Shown one piece after another: positions 12,793 to 25,050 of a stretch of 64,000 nt of DNA. The stretch lies in assembly GCA_050084985.1 (NCBI GenBank), contig JBITNC010000001.1, positions 179,490,001-179,554,000 of the forward strand, written 5' to 3'. Source of the stretch: Nageia nagi (taxonomy: Eukaryota; Pinophyta). Below the pieces are notes generated by a model. The model was not told where the DNA came from. It did not search any database and worked only from the letters and a program-made list of their open reading frames with translations. The translations under genes and the position numbers were made by a program. Position 1 is the first letter of the stretch; every line of letters begins with the position of its first letter.

Positions 12793-13691
12793 AGTTATAT
12801 TAATTTTCTAAAAATTGATAAATATTATTTCTTGCAAATTATAAAAAAATCAAGATATTCTCATTTAATGATTTTTATTTTTGCATAAAATAATATATAT
12901 TGAAGGTTATTTTGTTGAATTTAGTGATTTCTTGCATTATAAATTTTTTCTGACTCATTGCTATTCATAATTGAGAAATATTTTTTATTTTCCAAAGTTT
13001 AAAAATGTATATTTTGTTATAGTTTATGAAAATTATAATTTTGTACTGTTAGATTCTTATGAATTATTGAATATCATGGATATTATTTTTTTCTTTTGAT
13101 TACAAGATATAATATGTTCCATATTTATAATATCATATTGGATATTGTATCATACATTTATAATATGTTGTGCATCATACTCATAATTTCATGTTATGTA
13201 TCATATGTTACATTCTATGTTGTATTTGGATATCATGATTTAACATTAGTGCAATAAGAAATATTTAAAGTTTATGGAATTTTCAAAACAGATAAAATAT
13301 ATAAAAAAGATGATCATGTTAGCATTGAAATTTGTAGAGATGTTATGTGATGATGGAGGACATAATGAATGCATTGATATACCTAGAAAAGAGGAAAATA
13401 ATATCTAGAAAATTTTTGTAAGTATAGTTAAGTCAATTTAATTATTTTTTCAAAAGGAATTTAAGAAATAAAAAATACAAAAGAATACAAATAAATTAAT
13501 AGAAATGATGATTTAAATGGAATGGAATGCGTTGGCATTAATGAGAAAGATGAAAACATGGATACTTGTATAATTTTCTTGATAAAATGGATAAGCAAAA
13601 AGATTTATCAATGGAAGAATTAAAAATTAAAAGAGAATAATTTCATAATATTATAGATAGTAAAGTATTCATGAGAGAATCAAAAATTGAA
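12793..13691. other. AT-rich DNA, nothing recognised
   Basis: No supported gene or repeat boundary. Confidence 0.4.
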
Positions 13692-13696
13692 AAATG

Positions 13697-14490
13697 TGTT
13701 GGAGTGAAGATGTGATTCTCCCTCAGCAATATTATTCTCCCAAACAAAACTGAGAAAAACAAATCAAGCAATGAAACATCGTGATTGGTTGGTGGATGTC
13801 ATATTTGATATTAGTTATGATATTTTTGGATGTTGAAGGCAATGTTATATTTGGTAATGGTTATGAATAATGATAAGATGTTGAATGAAAAGAATGATAT
13901 TCAGCAAATGAGATAGGAGTTCGATGAATAGATTCAATTATGGTGCCATGAGATGTTCAACATGGAAAATATTTGTTGAGTTTGTTATGTATTATTGTGT
14001 TGTTATGTATTATTAAAGACTTACATATGGCAGGTTATGGTGTAATGTTTGTAGGTAAAATGTAGAACTCTAGAAATGTCATACTATTGTAAAAAGAGGT
14101 GGTAATGCTTGAAGGATGTTCAAGAGGTATTTTGTTGATTTAACTTTATTTGTAAGTTTGGTTGTAATCCTGTAATGACATTATAAGGAGGTTTTTGGAG
14201 GTTTTCACAATAATGTAATGTGGTAGATTAGTCATTGTTAACTGCAACAAAATAATGAAGCTTTGATGGAGATTGCATATTGATGTGAGTGAGGAGAGAC
14301 CACATGCAAGAGAAGAGAAATTGGAGAGAGGGTGTTAAAGTAGAAACCATTATTTGGTTCCTCTTCCATATATTTGTAAATTCTAGGATAATGTCTAATT
14401 TCTAGATAGATGCTTCTATGGGAAAGTAGCTCAACAAATTGTTAAGTGAACCTCGTTAATTTTGTATTCCACTTTGTTTGTATGTTTGTG
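13697..14490 (+). repeat. 5' LTR of copy 1, truncated at its 3' end
   Basis: It aligns with 14782-15520 through shared blocks such as CAATATTATTCTC near the start, TTTTTGGATGTTGAAGG, and the AATTGGAGAGAGGGTG block near 14320. The terminal block found at 15550-15586 (CTCACACATTAATCC) is missing. Confidence 0.8.
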
Positions 14491-14781
14491 TTTTGGGAGC
14501 TACAATAGAGATGTACATATTGATATGAGCTTTATTTATGATTGTGGGAAATCAAATGAGTAGCAAGGGAACTTGATCACTTTTCTTATCTCATCCCTTC
14601 CTCAATCTAGTATATGGTTTGCATATTAGGATGTAGTTGTTTCTATAGCTTATGTGTAGAGATTTAAATAGTAATGGGACCAAAGTGAATATTGTAGATG
14701 GATTGTCAAGGTTGTTTAATGTTAACATCAATACTATAGGTTGATGATAAGAGCATGTTGGTAATAATCTAGAAGAGGTCA

Positions 14782-15586
14782 TGCAAGTGGAGATGCTAGT
14801 CTCCCTCCAACAATATTATTCTCTTATAAAAAATTGAGAAAAATAGTTTTGTGGCATGCACAATACAACTCAATCCTAAATTGATAGCTCACATGATCTT
14901 CATTGAAGTTTGGAAGCTAATGAATCAAGCTTTAGAACATCATGATTGATTGGTGTATGTCATATTTGATATTCACATAATATTTTTGGATGTTGAAGGT
15001 AATGTTATATTACATAATGGTAATGAATAATGATACAATATTGAATGAAGTGGATGAGATATATGCCATTCCAAAAGGTGATAGGAGTCAAGTGAATGGA
15101 TTCAACTGTGCTACCATGAGATACTCAACATGAAAAATATGTATTGAGTTTGTTATGTATTGTGAGGGGATAATGCCTAGAGTATGCCCCATTCTATTGA
15201 TGTAACTTTATTTGTAACTTTGGTAGTAATCTTGTAATGGTAGTATAGGGAGGTTCTTGAAGGAGTTTGGTAGATTGATCATTATAAACTATAGCAAAAT
15301 AGTGAAACCTTGATAGAAATTACATGTTTATGTGGGTGGAGAGAGACCACATGTGAGAGAAGCAAAATTGGAGAGAGGGTGCTACAGTAGCAACTGGTAT
15401 GTCCCTCTTCCATGTATTTGCAAATTCTATGATAATGGAATTTTTGGATGGATGCTTCTCCGAGGATGTAGATCAACAAATTGTTGAGTATGCCTTGTAA
15501 ATTTTATTTTCCCCTTTGTTTGCATGTTTATATTATTTGCTATTTGGTTGTGCTCACACATTAATCCATAAGACTAAATCATAACA
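14782..15586 (+). repeat. 3' LTR of copy 1
   Basis: It starts TGCAAGTGGAGATG and ends CTCACACATTAATCC then ATAACA. It is followed directly by the AAATG target duplication. The start is uncertain by a few bases. Confidence 0.8.
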
Positions 15587-15591
15587 AAATG

Positions 15592-17859
15592 CAAAATAAA
15601 TAATTCATTTGTAAATATTTTAAAGAAAAAAATAAAATAGAACAAGTCCATTTGCATGTCAAAAAGAAGAAAATAGAAATAACAAAATTACAAAATATAA
15701 TACTTTATATAATATGATCCAAAAAAATATGTTGGTCATATAAAAAGTATCAAATCAAAATAAAATCATTAAAGAATGTTATAAAAGTTGGACCATGCAT
15801 AAAGATTTCTAAAAGATTAAAACACCAAAAAAAAAGTAATAAAAAAAGAAATAAAATATAGAATGGGATCATTTAAATGTCTAGAAGAGGAAGAAAAATA
15901 TATTTTCTATTAATAAAGTGAGAATATTAAACATGATTAAGAGGAAATCATAGGATTTGAAAAAAAAAAATTACCATAAAGTGGAAACATCAAGATATAA
16001 GAAAAAGATAAAAGAAAGTGGTATATATATATATCTTCAAAGAAAATAATGGGTTCTAAAAAAGATTAACCAACATGGTAAAGTTTACATACTTGTTTTG
16101 ATTAATGGCAATGGTTGAACCATCCATAGTCATTTTATGCATTTCATGAAGCATAAGATTACATTTACATTGTTAATTACATTTTCATTCTAGTTGCACT
16201 AGTTACATATCATATTGTATTTTAATTTTCATCATATAATGCATTTTTATTAGGATGTATTCATTTCATATTGTGTTGTGATTGCTTGTGTTACATAATA
16301 TAAATGTGATGTTCCTTTTTAATCCTTTTATATCATTTTGTGTGTCTTGAAATAACATTACATGGATATTTGAGACTTCATTATTATGATTTCTCAAGTC
16401 TCTACATATTATTTTATAGTTCACAACTCACAAGACACACACCAATGAACTTCTTTCATAATTATTGTGAGCCCTGTTACCATCTATTATATTATAGCTT
16501 TTATATTTTTCATTAGTAGGGGTAGAAGTTGAGGGTTTTTTTTGGATAGCTTGGGATTCTAGACAATATTTCATGGTTATTGAGATAACAATTCTTACAT
16601 TTTTGATATGATAATTTCATGGTTTATGAGATTATGTTTTATGGATTTTAAAAGTTTAGATAGAAAGTATATGATTTTTATGATCTCTATGAAGAGAATC
16701 TAATTTTCATGTCCATTCTATCCTAATTAAGGTGCACATTTTTAATTTCCTTCTAAGTTATATACTTCTTTGTTCCAATCTCACCTTATTTTTTGTTTAA
16801 TTTTATAAATAAATTATTAATTATTTTATTAAATAATTTCATATTTATATTTTTAAATTACATTTATTATTATAAAATATTTTATTTTATTTCACTCTTT
16901 ATTTATTCTTTACTTTTTTCAACATTGACTATGAGTAATCCTTCCACCAAAAAAACTTACTTTAAAAAGTCTTTAATTTATAAAATATTACACCTAATTC
17001 TAAAATTCTTAGATATATTTATAATTTATTTAACAAAATTGATAATAATATTTTTAAACTAAAATATTTATAACATGAATAAGAAAATATAAAGAAAAAT
17101 GTAAATTGATTCACTAAAAAATGATCAATAACTAACAAGACTTAAAATATGAGGTTGAAAATATATAAACCTATTTGAATTCAATAAAATAACTTCAACA
17201 AAAAAAAAAAAAAACATCTAGGATTTTTTTATTCCAATCTATATCAAAAAAACATGAGCAAGAAAATAATTTAAAAGATTCAATTATTAATATATATTTT
17301 TCAAAAATAATAGACTCTAAACCATCCCCTCTAAAAGTTAATAGTAATAAAGATTACATAATATATTAATAAAAAGCTTTTTGTTTATCAAAAGAATCAA
17401 TGAAATATAAATGGTTAGAACCAATCTTTAATCAATCTTAGAAATTAATACTAATGAGATTTTAGAAGCTAAAATAGTAGAAAAAAATATAGAAAACATG
17501 AAGAGATTTGTTCCTATTAAAGTGTCCTCTTTTCCTTTTCATAAAAATTACTTCAAAACTCTTAAAAATTAAAAGCAACAAGAATTTTTATAGATTAATA
17601 TCTCATTCCTAACGATCAAGTTGAATTACACAAAGAAATACCAAAAATGAAAGAAGTAAGAAAAGAAGGAAAAATAGCATAAAAGAAAAGTATATGGGAA
17701 CATGATAAATGTAATTTTTCTATAATATAAATGTATATGGTTTAAATTAAATCATTAATATAAATCTATATTTCTTGTAATTTTCTTTTTGATCCCTATA
17801 GATTCAAAATTTTATTAGAAACATCGATTAGGTAAATGTTTTCACTTTGTAAACCTTAA
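15592..17859. other. AT-rich DNA, nothing firmly recognised
   Basis: There is an A-run at about 17200-17214. The right-hand end may contain the badly decayed 5' part of the LINE that becomes readable after 17.9 kb. The 16793-17062 frame is almost all F/I/L/Y/N and looks like AT-rich noise. Confidence 0.4.
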
Positions 17860-19097
17860 TAATAGTTCCCACTTTAAGAAAAAAGGGAAGTCCTACTTGA
17901 CAATTTTAATGATTGAAAGTTTTGCAAGAAAAGTATCATTACAAATTATCTTAGTAACACTAACCCTCTTTGGCTTGAAGAACATCACATCCTCACATAT
18001 GAGTTTTCATAAACCTTTGAAGATCAAATCAAAAATAACTTTAGACAAGAACTAATAAAGCCTATTATTTTTTAAGAACATGTTATTGGTAAACCCAAAT
18101 CTAATTAATTGAATTATATTCTTAAAAATGATAATATCATCATAGAATAAAAACTTTCATTAATTTCTCTTATATAGTAGACTTTAAAATTAGGAAAAAT
18201 CATAAGTGTGAAAATAACCCTAATTCTAATAAGGCTAGAACTACAAAGATTATTTTTAAATATAAAGATCTTTATGCCTTTAAGAAGGATCTAAATGATA
18301 CTTTCAACTCAACTTCTAAAACTTTATATACATTAAATTATTTGTATGATAATTTTATTTTAAAAATATCTAATTAAATCCAAAAATTAAATTCCATCAC
18401 CTATAACAATAAAAAATTAAATAGATGATATGATATGGAAGTCTGTAAAGCTATTAGGAAAAGTATTGAGATTGTTCAAAATAATATGGATAAATAATAG
18501 AAAATCAAATAATATAAAATCCTAATTAAATATAAGAAATGAGTATTTTTAATCCATAAAGAGAAATGAGTATTTTTACCTAAAAAAATGATAATTGAAC
18601 CTCAAAATGACTTAAATCATTGGAACTATTATCTCACAAAATTTATATATTCCCTACAAATATAGAGAAATATTTACAATATTTAGCACCTCTTTTTAGC
18701 AAAAAAATAATGTTTTCTCTATTGATGGTATTAAGGATGGATTAAAAGTTTATCAAAATGGAAGGGAAAATATATAGAACGATATCAAGAAGAATTTTAA
18801 AAAACAATTTAGACCTATCCTTGTTCCTCATATCTAAACCCTTTTTAATAGCTCTATTATAGAAGGTTTCTTCAATCATTCCTATATACAAAAGTTGAAG
18901 ATAAATAAAACTCATTGAATTATAGAACTATTATTATAAATCATCTAATTTTCAAACCCAATGGTAGCATTATAGAAAGTAAAATTTGTATTAGTTTGAT
19001 TAAAAAAAATTTAACAGCTAAAGGTCATGCTAGTTGTAGAAGAAAACTTTTAACAACTGATCACATCCTTACTTTTAGAATTGTAGACATCTAAAAA
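17860..19097 (+). pseudogene. LINE (non-LTR retrotransposon), 5' half: endonuclease end to RT start
   Basis: This is a heavily decayed plant LINE ORF2. Readable pieces in order are KIIFKYKDLYAFKKDLND (about 18240-18300), NYRTIIINHL (about 18920-18950), GSIIESKICISL, and GHASCRR plus TTDHILTFRIVDI just before 19092. The NYR-N-hL-K, the G-A-FR-like block and the TxDHI-TLR pattern are the N-terminal RT blocks of LINE reverse transcriptases, before the catalytic motif A. The frame then breaks off. Motif A (SLVDFEKVF) is found about 28 kb further on, at 47.43 kb. The TAA at 19092 and the TAA at 47405 coincide when the two sides are overlaid on the shared CTAAAAA. Confidence 0.75.
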
Positions 19098-19783
19098 TAA
19101 TTTCTATTTAATTATATAATCATATTAAATATTTTTAAGAAAAATATTATTTATCTTATGAAAATATCAAAGACTCATGTTCTAATAAAGTGTTAATCAA
19201 TATTAATTATCATTAATAATGATTATAACTAGAAATATCTTGAGATTATCATCAATATATTGTTATTATAGGATTATTGATTATCATCATTTTTTATGTC
19301 TTGACAAGTATAAAAGGAGAAGAATGGCATGGAATTCCCTATCAAATTGCATTTAATATGTTGATTAAGAAATATCATAAGACTCTCATAGTATATTTCT
19401 ATAGCACCTATTTGATCTAGATATATTATACTTTTAAGCTCTTTATTACTTACTATTATATGTATATTATGTAATTTATGAAATAAATAATCACAAATAA
19501 GTTTGAATCATATAGTAACATAGATTCTTTAATTTTGAGATATTTAGAGAAATAAATCTGAGAGATGATAAACATTGAATAAAGTTCATCACATACTCAT
19601 ATTCCATTTATCACAAATCTAGTCTAATCTCTAGTTATTTATTGCTTATTCTCTAGAGGATTGCTTCTATTTAGGTGTAGTCATTGTTGGTTATGTTCAT
19701 TATATATTGAATATTATTGCAAGTTATATCTAGTATTTAGTTATATTTTATTATAAATCATAATTATATTTATTAAATCTACA
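19098..19783. repeat. left LTR of the outermost nest element
   Basis: It aligns with 46699-47400 through blocks including AATAAAGTGTT, AATTATCATTAAT, ATGTCTTGA then AGTATAAAAG (TATA-like), AGAGGATTGCTTCTA and AATTATATTTATTA. The left copy starts TAATTT where the right starts TGATTA. It ends near CTACA at 19783. Confidence 0.7.
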
Positions 19784-22079
19784 TGTTTGGTGAATCCAAC
19801 CTTTTGATTTTAAAATTATATGTTTTTTGATAAAATTTTTGATTTGATATTATGAATATATTTAGTTTGTTTTTATTAGATCTATAAGTAACTTAAGATA
19901 TATTAAGAAAATAAAAAGATGTTTCTATAATGGGTTTATCATTTATCCCTAAAGTTAAATTACCTTTAGAAGAATAACCAAAAGTCAAGAGACCTATATT
20001 AAGGTAAAATTTTATTTAGTCAAATTCAATATGAAAATTAATAACATAAATAAAGAACAACCTAAATATATATGAATACAAGAAGATTATGATCATTATA
20101 AAGACTGAATATGATCATATGAAAAATTCTATGAATCAAAACAATGTCTAATGAATATAATAATTTAGATAGCTCAAATAAACTAGATGAGGTGGAAGAT
20201 AATGAAATAAGTCCAAATGATGATAATAATTATAATTTAAATAAGAAAATCCTATTTTATGAACTTGAATTAGATATTGATATAATTTCTCAAATTAATG
20301 TATAAATGAAAGAAATTGTGTTAATAAATAAGCAAAAATAATAGAACATCTTATATTAGATCGATTAATTCATCATAATGTATTTCACATGTTGAAAAAA
20401 ATAAGAAAAGGAAATAATAACATAAAATAATGATGCACTATATAATGATTATGATCACCAATTAGATATGTCACAACCATATAGGTATATCCTTCCAAAA
20501 CAAATTCATTAATATTTGGCTTCTATCAAAAAAACATTGATGATATTGATCCTAATAAAACACCAATGGATAAGCTAAAATCTATACTAACCTAATATCT
20601 ATAGAAATATATATCATATTAGCACATTTTATCTTGAAAAAGTAATACTCTTAGACACAAGCAGAAGAAAGAACATATCAAATAAATGTTTCAAATAGAT
20701 AACGAAAAATAAAAAGAAACTAATATACCATAAGAAAAGAGTACATCAAAGGTTGTAGCATATCTAATCAAATAAACTATTATATCAAAAACTAGGATGG
20801 ACTATAAAATAACATCATATAACAAGTTAGGAAATTATGGATATGCAATAATATCCTAAGTTTTAAAATGTATTTGATAAGCAAAGGCAAGATTATATAT
20901 ATCATATATTAGATAACACAGATGAATTAAGAATCAACATAATAGGTCCTTTCATGGTTTTAAAAGAAGATTCCAAAATCATAAAATATATCATAACAAC
21001 CAAGTAATGGAAATTCAACATCATTGTCAAAAGTACAAGAATATGTTAAAGAATCAAAGAATAAGTTACCAATCACCATATAATTAAAAAGGGTTTTTTG
21101 AAAATACGACTTGGGGAAAAATATGCAAAAATGACAAAAAAAATTATCAAAGTTCTTTGAATACTAAAAAAATTCGTGAATTTCAAAATTTGTGAATATG
21201 GAAAAAATGTAAAAAAAAAATATCAAAAAAAGGTAAAAAAGTAAAAAAATGGAAAAATTCCATGACAAAAAAACCTATCAAATTTGGAAAAAAAGGGACA
21301 AAAAATAAGGGAAAATGTAAAATATGGCAAGTACAAAGGGCATAGTAATTATGGTAAGATTTTTATCCATGTTTTTTTATTTTTTTGGCCATTTAAACAC
21401 CAAATATGGTAAGTATGGAAAATATGTCAAATATGAGCACATTTTTAACTTGTTTGTAATGTTTTTTCCCCATTTCAATGGCATTTGAACGATTATTTTT
21501 TGCTAAGAAAAAATGACTTTTTGGCATTTTTTTAAGGAAAATATTGTTTTTTTTCAAAAATGAAAAAAATGTTGTTTCTTAAGTTTAAACATTTTTTTCA
21601 TTCTATGCCAATCACAATGAATAATTATCTTACAATTTTTTTATAGATTGTTATGTGAAATAATTGCTAATAGAATTTGGTCAAGAAAAAGGAATATCAA
21701 GTTCAATAGGTTTGGTGGCTCACAAGATCCCCAAATATGTATAACAAAATGTCAAGAGGATAAAATAGAATACATCAATGATCATTATATGTTAGCTAAG
21801 TTATTTTCATAAATGTTGAATAATAAATAATTGAAATGGTACTACGATTCACCTTCAAAAGGATTGATAGCTATAAATCTCCTTTTTGTCAAATTTATGA
21901 ATAATTCAAGTATAACATAAAGATAAAAGTGGCATTTAAACATTTATATAAATGTATGAAAAATAAGGATAAAAAATTGATCACTTTAAGAAATATAGGA
22001 AAAGATAAAAAAAATAGTGATTAAAGATTATTTAAAAGATGGTTTCATGAGTTCAATATTACCACATTATAAATTAGAA
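19784..22079 (+). pseudogene. decayed interior of the nest element, family not recognised
   Basis: Short plus-strand coding-like stretches occur, such as MGLSFIPKVKLPLEE around 19930-19980. A 53-codon frame at 20144-20305 (MSNEYNNLDSSNKLDEVEDN and onward) is acidic and asparagine-rich. Another stretch around 20875-21000 reads NTDELRINIIGPFMVLKED. None carries a motif that I can assign to gag, protease, RT or a movement protein. The position, just inside an LTR, suggests the gag side of the element. Confidence 0.4.
21090..21620. repeat. A-rich then T-rich asymmetric block
   Basis: The plus strand is dominated by A-runs at about 21100-21340 and by T-runs at about 21370-21600, giving a switch of strand asymmetry in the middle. 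No clean inverted repeat can be drawn. It is low-complexity or the remains of a foldback. Confidence 0.5.
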
Positions 22080-22540
22080 TGTGAGAGGGCCACCTCTCCA
22101 GGGGTGGTGAGTGTGCATAGAGCCCAACCTCTAGCACACAGGGATCCATTCCAAACCCGGATGATTGTGCTTTAGGAACCATGGCAGATAAGGTTGTGAG
22201 TTCATTACTATGGTTGAATTGGGTGCTATGGATGGGTGAATAAAGCTCAGGGGGACCTAAGGGGTGAAACTCGTTTGAAGGTCATTGGTTGGGTGGTGAG
22301 CACCAGGCACTCTGGTAACTATGACAATCTAATGCTCCAAGGGGCCAAATCAACCATAGAGGCACAAGTCCTTGGGTAGTATGCAACTATGGATTTGATG
22401 ATAAGGCAGAGCTAGCTAGATGTGCGGGTCATACCATAAGGGGTCATACCTCGGCTTGAGAACCATGATGTCTATGCTGGTTCTTGGTAGTACTATCGAT
22501 AGCCATGGCCCCAAGGGTGGCTCATTTTGGTACCATTTCA
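22080..22540 (+). repeat. 5' LTR (461 bp)
   Basis: It runs from TGTGAGAGGG to TACCATTTCA. The first 305 bases align closely with the 3' copy at 24398-24699. Confidence 0.85.
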
Positions 22541-22542
22541 TG

Positions 22543-22555
22543 TGGTATCAGAGCC
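22543..22555 (+). promoter_or_regulatory. primer-binding site, tRNA-Met type
   Basis: TGGTATCAGAGCC is the perfect plant initiator-tRNA-Met primer site used by many LTR retrotransposons. It sits two bases after the 5' LTR. Confidence 0.95.
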
Positions 22556-22667
22556 TTAGGGGTTCAAGTAAGGAGGGTGCCATGTGCCATGTGTATCATG
22601 TGGATTCAACCCATGCAAAGCATGATGCACTGAAGGATTAGTTGCTCACCTGAACCTTGATTAGAAA

Positions 22668-22928
22668 ATGGGTGAGTATGCATTGGTGCTTAATTATTGT
22701 ATGTGCAGGGGTGCTGATGTGCTAAAGAAGGTAGTACCTTACCATAGTGTTGATGCACCAAAGAAGGTAACACTATCCTATTATGTAGATATGCCGAAGA
22801 AGGAAGCACTCTCTTATTATGCAGATACACTAAAGAAGGTAGCACTATCTTATTATGCAGATACATCGAAGAAGGAAACACTTATTGTACTCCTAGTGAA
22901 AGGAGTAAGATCCCATATGCCATGTTGA
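22668..22928 (+). CDS. small ORF with five 12-residue repeats
   Basis: An 86-codon frame inside the non-autonomous LTR element. From 22716 to 22895 it consists of five units of exactly 36 bp, encoding variants of D-x-x-K-K-x-x-L-S-Y-Y-x; the best are DMPKKEALSYYA and DTLKKVALSYYA. The array keeps the frame with no stop in any unit, though the units differ by many substitutions. The sequence is basic and aromatic and has no signal peptide or known domain. I do not recognise a function. It may be a remnant of a longer protein or a minisatellite that happens to be open. Confidence 0.35.
   Translation: MGEYALVLNYCMCRGADVLKKVVPYHSVDAPKKVTLSYYVDMPKKEALSYYADTLKKVALSYYADTSKKETLIVLLVKGVRSHMPC
22716..22895 (+). 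repeat. 36-bp tandem repeat, five units
   Basis: Units start at 22716, 22752, 22788, 22824 and 22860, each exactly 36 bp. The core AAGAAGG is conserved in every unit. The reverse frame at 22690-22881 is a shadow of this array. Confidence 0.95.
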
Positions 22929-24385
22929 AGGCATAATAACATTGCAATGCTAAAGGCAAAACCTGGATTGGTTGTCACACCTTGTCATGTGTCATGTGTG
23001 TGTTTGTGCAAATATGTGGAACAACTGTCAAGATGAGACAATTTGGATAATGTGCATAAGTCGACCATGCATTATTTGCTATGGATTTTGAGCTTGGATC
23101 ATAGGCATGAGCTGTGGCAAGAGGCTTGTCCCAAGAAATTATGGTTAATAAAGCACTAAGGGGGCCATGCCCAATGACTAGCGTGTTTGGAAAAACTTCA
23201 TGTTGCAAAGATCCCATGTGTAATGTGTGAGGTAGAATGTGTGTGTTTGATTAGTTAGCAGTGTATGCAGATGAGCAACTAGTGATCACTCGTGCTATGG
23301 TGTGGGTCGAGTGTACACAACAAGGTGTAAGGGTGCTATATGTGTCTTCAACCAAGCACCTCACCATGAGACTAAGTGGTGTAAGAGGTTAAGTGAAAAG
23401 ACCTCTAGATGAATGATTGTGGTGGTCGTTGGCCTAGAGGATGTGCATTTTGGGACAATTTTCAGCCAATTTGGATTTGGTTAAGTAGGGCACAGTGGAG
23501 CAATCTAGGATGGGTGACCACTTGGACTATCCCATCATTTGTACCACTTTCTGGTGGAAAATTAGTTGTAAATAGAATGGATTTTATGGCAATGTGAGGA
23601 GCTTAGCAGATGTGGGTGCATTAATTTCAAAGTATGTGGTTGTGGTGAGAGTTTTGGAGATGGTTTTAAGGGTGTTCAATGTAGATGTGGGTGTATGGAT
23701 GGTATGGCAAAAATAATGAACTACGTGGGATGGGGCATGTAGATAATAAAGATAAAATGTATCCTCACACTTAATAAAATGAACCAACCCACACTAATAA
23801 AATTAACTAAGATATGAACTCGACGTTCCGGTGTTGGAGAAGAAAAGTGGAAATGTTGGATGAGTGGATCCCCAGGAGTGAAATCTATAGATGGATCCCT
23901 TGATGCATTGGTTTGTGGATATATTGGGCCATATTAGAGTTTACTCTAAATGATGGTTAGACATTCCTTTGGGTGTCACCAGTTGAAGAGGTTAAGGCCA
24001 GACAGTCACTAGCTGACTATGTTGGGTTTAATCCTATAAGAACCTATAGTTAAGCTATTATATGTGGTTCTAGATGGTTGAGTGAGTTATGTGGTAATTT
24101 GGGTGTTGCTATATGGATAATATCGATGTAAGTCATCCATGAGGATGGGATCAGCAAAGGCATTTGTTCTAGGCAATTTCACCATGAGTTGGTGGTAAGG
24201 ATATGAACCACATCCTGAATGGTGAATGTCATGAGACATCTAACATTCAGATTCGGTACCTCTTAGTTATGTTACCCTTATGTTCAACATAGATCTATTG
24301 ATGAGGCAATGATGGACACAAACTTCAAGGTTGAAAAGCTAAGAAGGATCGATGTGTGTTGTTGATGAGGACATCAACTATTCTA
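22929..24385 (+). other. non-coding interior of the GC-richer LTR element
   Basis: No gag, protease, RT, RNase H or integrase motif is seen on either strand. The short frames at 23409-23597 and 22975-23217 (reverse) match nothing I recognise. Confidence 0.6.
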
Positions 24386-24397
24386 AGTGGGGTATAA
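24386..24397 (+). promoter_or_regulatory. polypurine tract (degenerate)
   Basis: AGTGGGGTATAA directly precedes the TGTGAG start of the 3' LTR, in the position of the plus-strand primer. Confidence 0.7.
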
Positions 24398-24699
24398 TGT
24401 GAGAGGGCCACCTCTCTCGGGGTGGTGAGTGTGCATAGAGCGCAACCTCTAGCACATGGGGATCCATTCTAGACACAAATGATCATGCTTTAGAAACCAT
24501 GGTAGATAAGGTTGTGAGTCCATTCCTATGGTTAGACTAGGTGGTATGGATGGGTGAATAAAGCTCAGGGGGACTTAAGGGGTGAAACCCATTTGAAGGT
24601 CATTGGTTGGGTGGTGAGCACCAGGCACTTTGGTAACTATGACAATCTAGTGCTCCAAGGGGCCGGATCAACCTTAGAGGCATGAGTCCTTGGGTAGTA
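24398..24699 (+). repeat. 3' LTR, truncated
   Basis: It matches 22080-22381 closely and then stops at TGGGTAGTA. From 24700 the sequence is that of the LTR family seen at 55641, so the LTR was cut by that insertion or a later deletion. Confidence 0.8.
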
Positions 24700-25045
24700 T
24701 GAAGATTCAAACTCTAAGTGCTTCAAATTTTGAGATCAAGTGTGACCAATCCTAAAAATTAATGAAAACACTTCACATTTTATCCAAAAGCAGCACTCAT
24801 CTTCTTCCACTTACCCACATAAATTTCAATAAATAATTAAAGTAACTCAATAACACAAGTAATGTCAAAAGCATTAACAAAAATGTAGGTACACATAATT
24901 CTTGAAGAAAATTAGAATTTTTTTCAAGATGTGGAAAGAAGTGACATTTAAAAATCCATAGATTATTCATCTCAATTCTTATTAGCCTAAGATTATCATG
25001 GGCTAAAATTTATATTTTACATACATTCTTAAGCATATAGGTCTC
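24700..25045 (+). repeat. partial LTR of the Ty1/copia family present at 55.6 kb
   Basis: It starts TGAAGATTCAAACTCTAAGT and continues with a TCAAATTTTGAGATCAA block. The same block order is seen at 55645-55685, just upstream of a tRNA-Met primer site and a copia gag. The similarity fades after about 100 bp. The LTR is interrupted at 25046 by the next element. Confidence 0.6.
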
Positions 25046-25050
25046 ATTTT

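Larger units (their letters stand above)
13692..15591 (+). mobile_element. short non-autonomous LTR retrotransposon, copy 1
   Basis: Perfect 5-bp target duplications AAATG stand at 13692-13696 and 15587-15591. The left LTR starts TGTTGGAG at 13697 and runs to about 14490, where a deletion has removed its last part and the primer-binding site. The right LTR covers about 14782-15586 (about 805 bp) and ends in CA. The interior of about 290 bp codes for nothing I can recognise. The same LTR and interior recur at 25.05-29.44 kb, where a tRNA-Met-type primer site is still present. The element therefore depended on proteins supplied by another element. Confidence 0.85.
22080..24699 (+). mobile_element. 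GC-richer non-autonomous LTR retrotransposon
   Basis: Near-identical starts TGTGAGAGGGCCACCTCTC occur at 22080 and 24398. The left LTR ends with CA at 22540, two bases before a perfect tRNA-Met-type primer site. The right LTR is preceded by a purine-rich AAGTGGGGTATAA and is cut off at 24699, where another LTR starts. The 1.86-kb interior has no gag, protease, RT or integrase motif. Base composition is clearly more GC-rich than the surroundings. The TGTGA start, AAGTGGGG tract and tRNA-Met primer resemble Ty3/gypsy elements, which I offer as an inference. Confidence 0.85.

Noticed and set aside
16793-17062. 89-codon open frame
   Set aside because: The composition is almost only F, I, L, N, Y and K, as expected from translating AT-rich noise. 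There is no motif.
19784-22079. Endogenous pararetrovirus
   Set aside because: Some coding-like stretches tempted this call, but no movement protein, coat zinc finger or RT motif is readable, and LTR-like ends flank the region.
22690-22881. Reverse-strand repeat protein
   Set aside because: Mirror of the 36-bp array. The plus-strand frame is as likely, and neither is proven.
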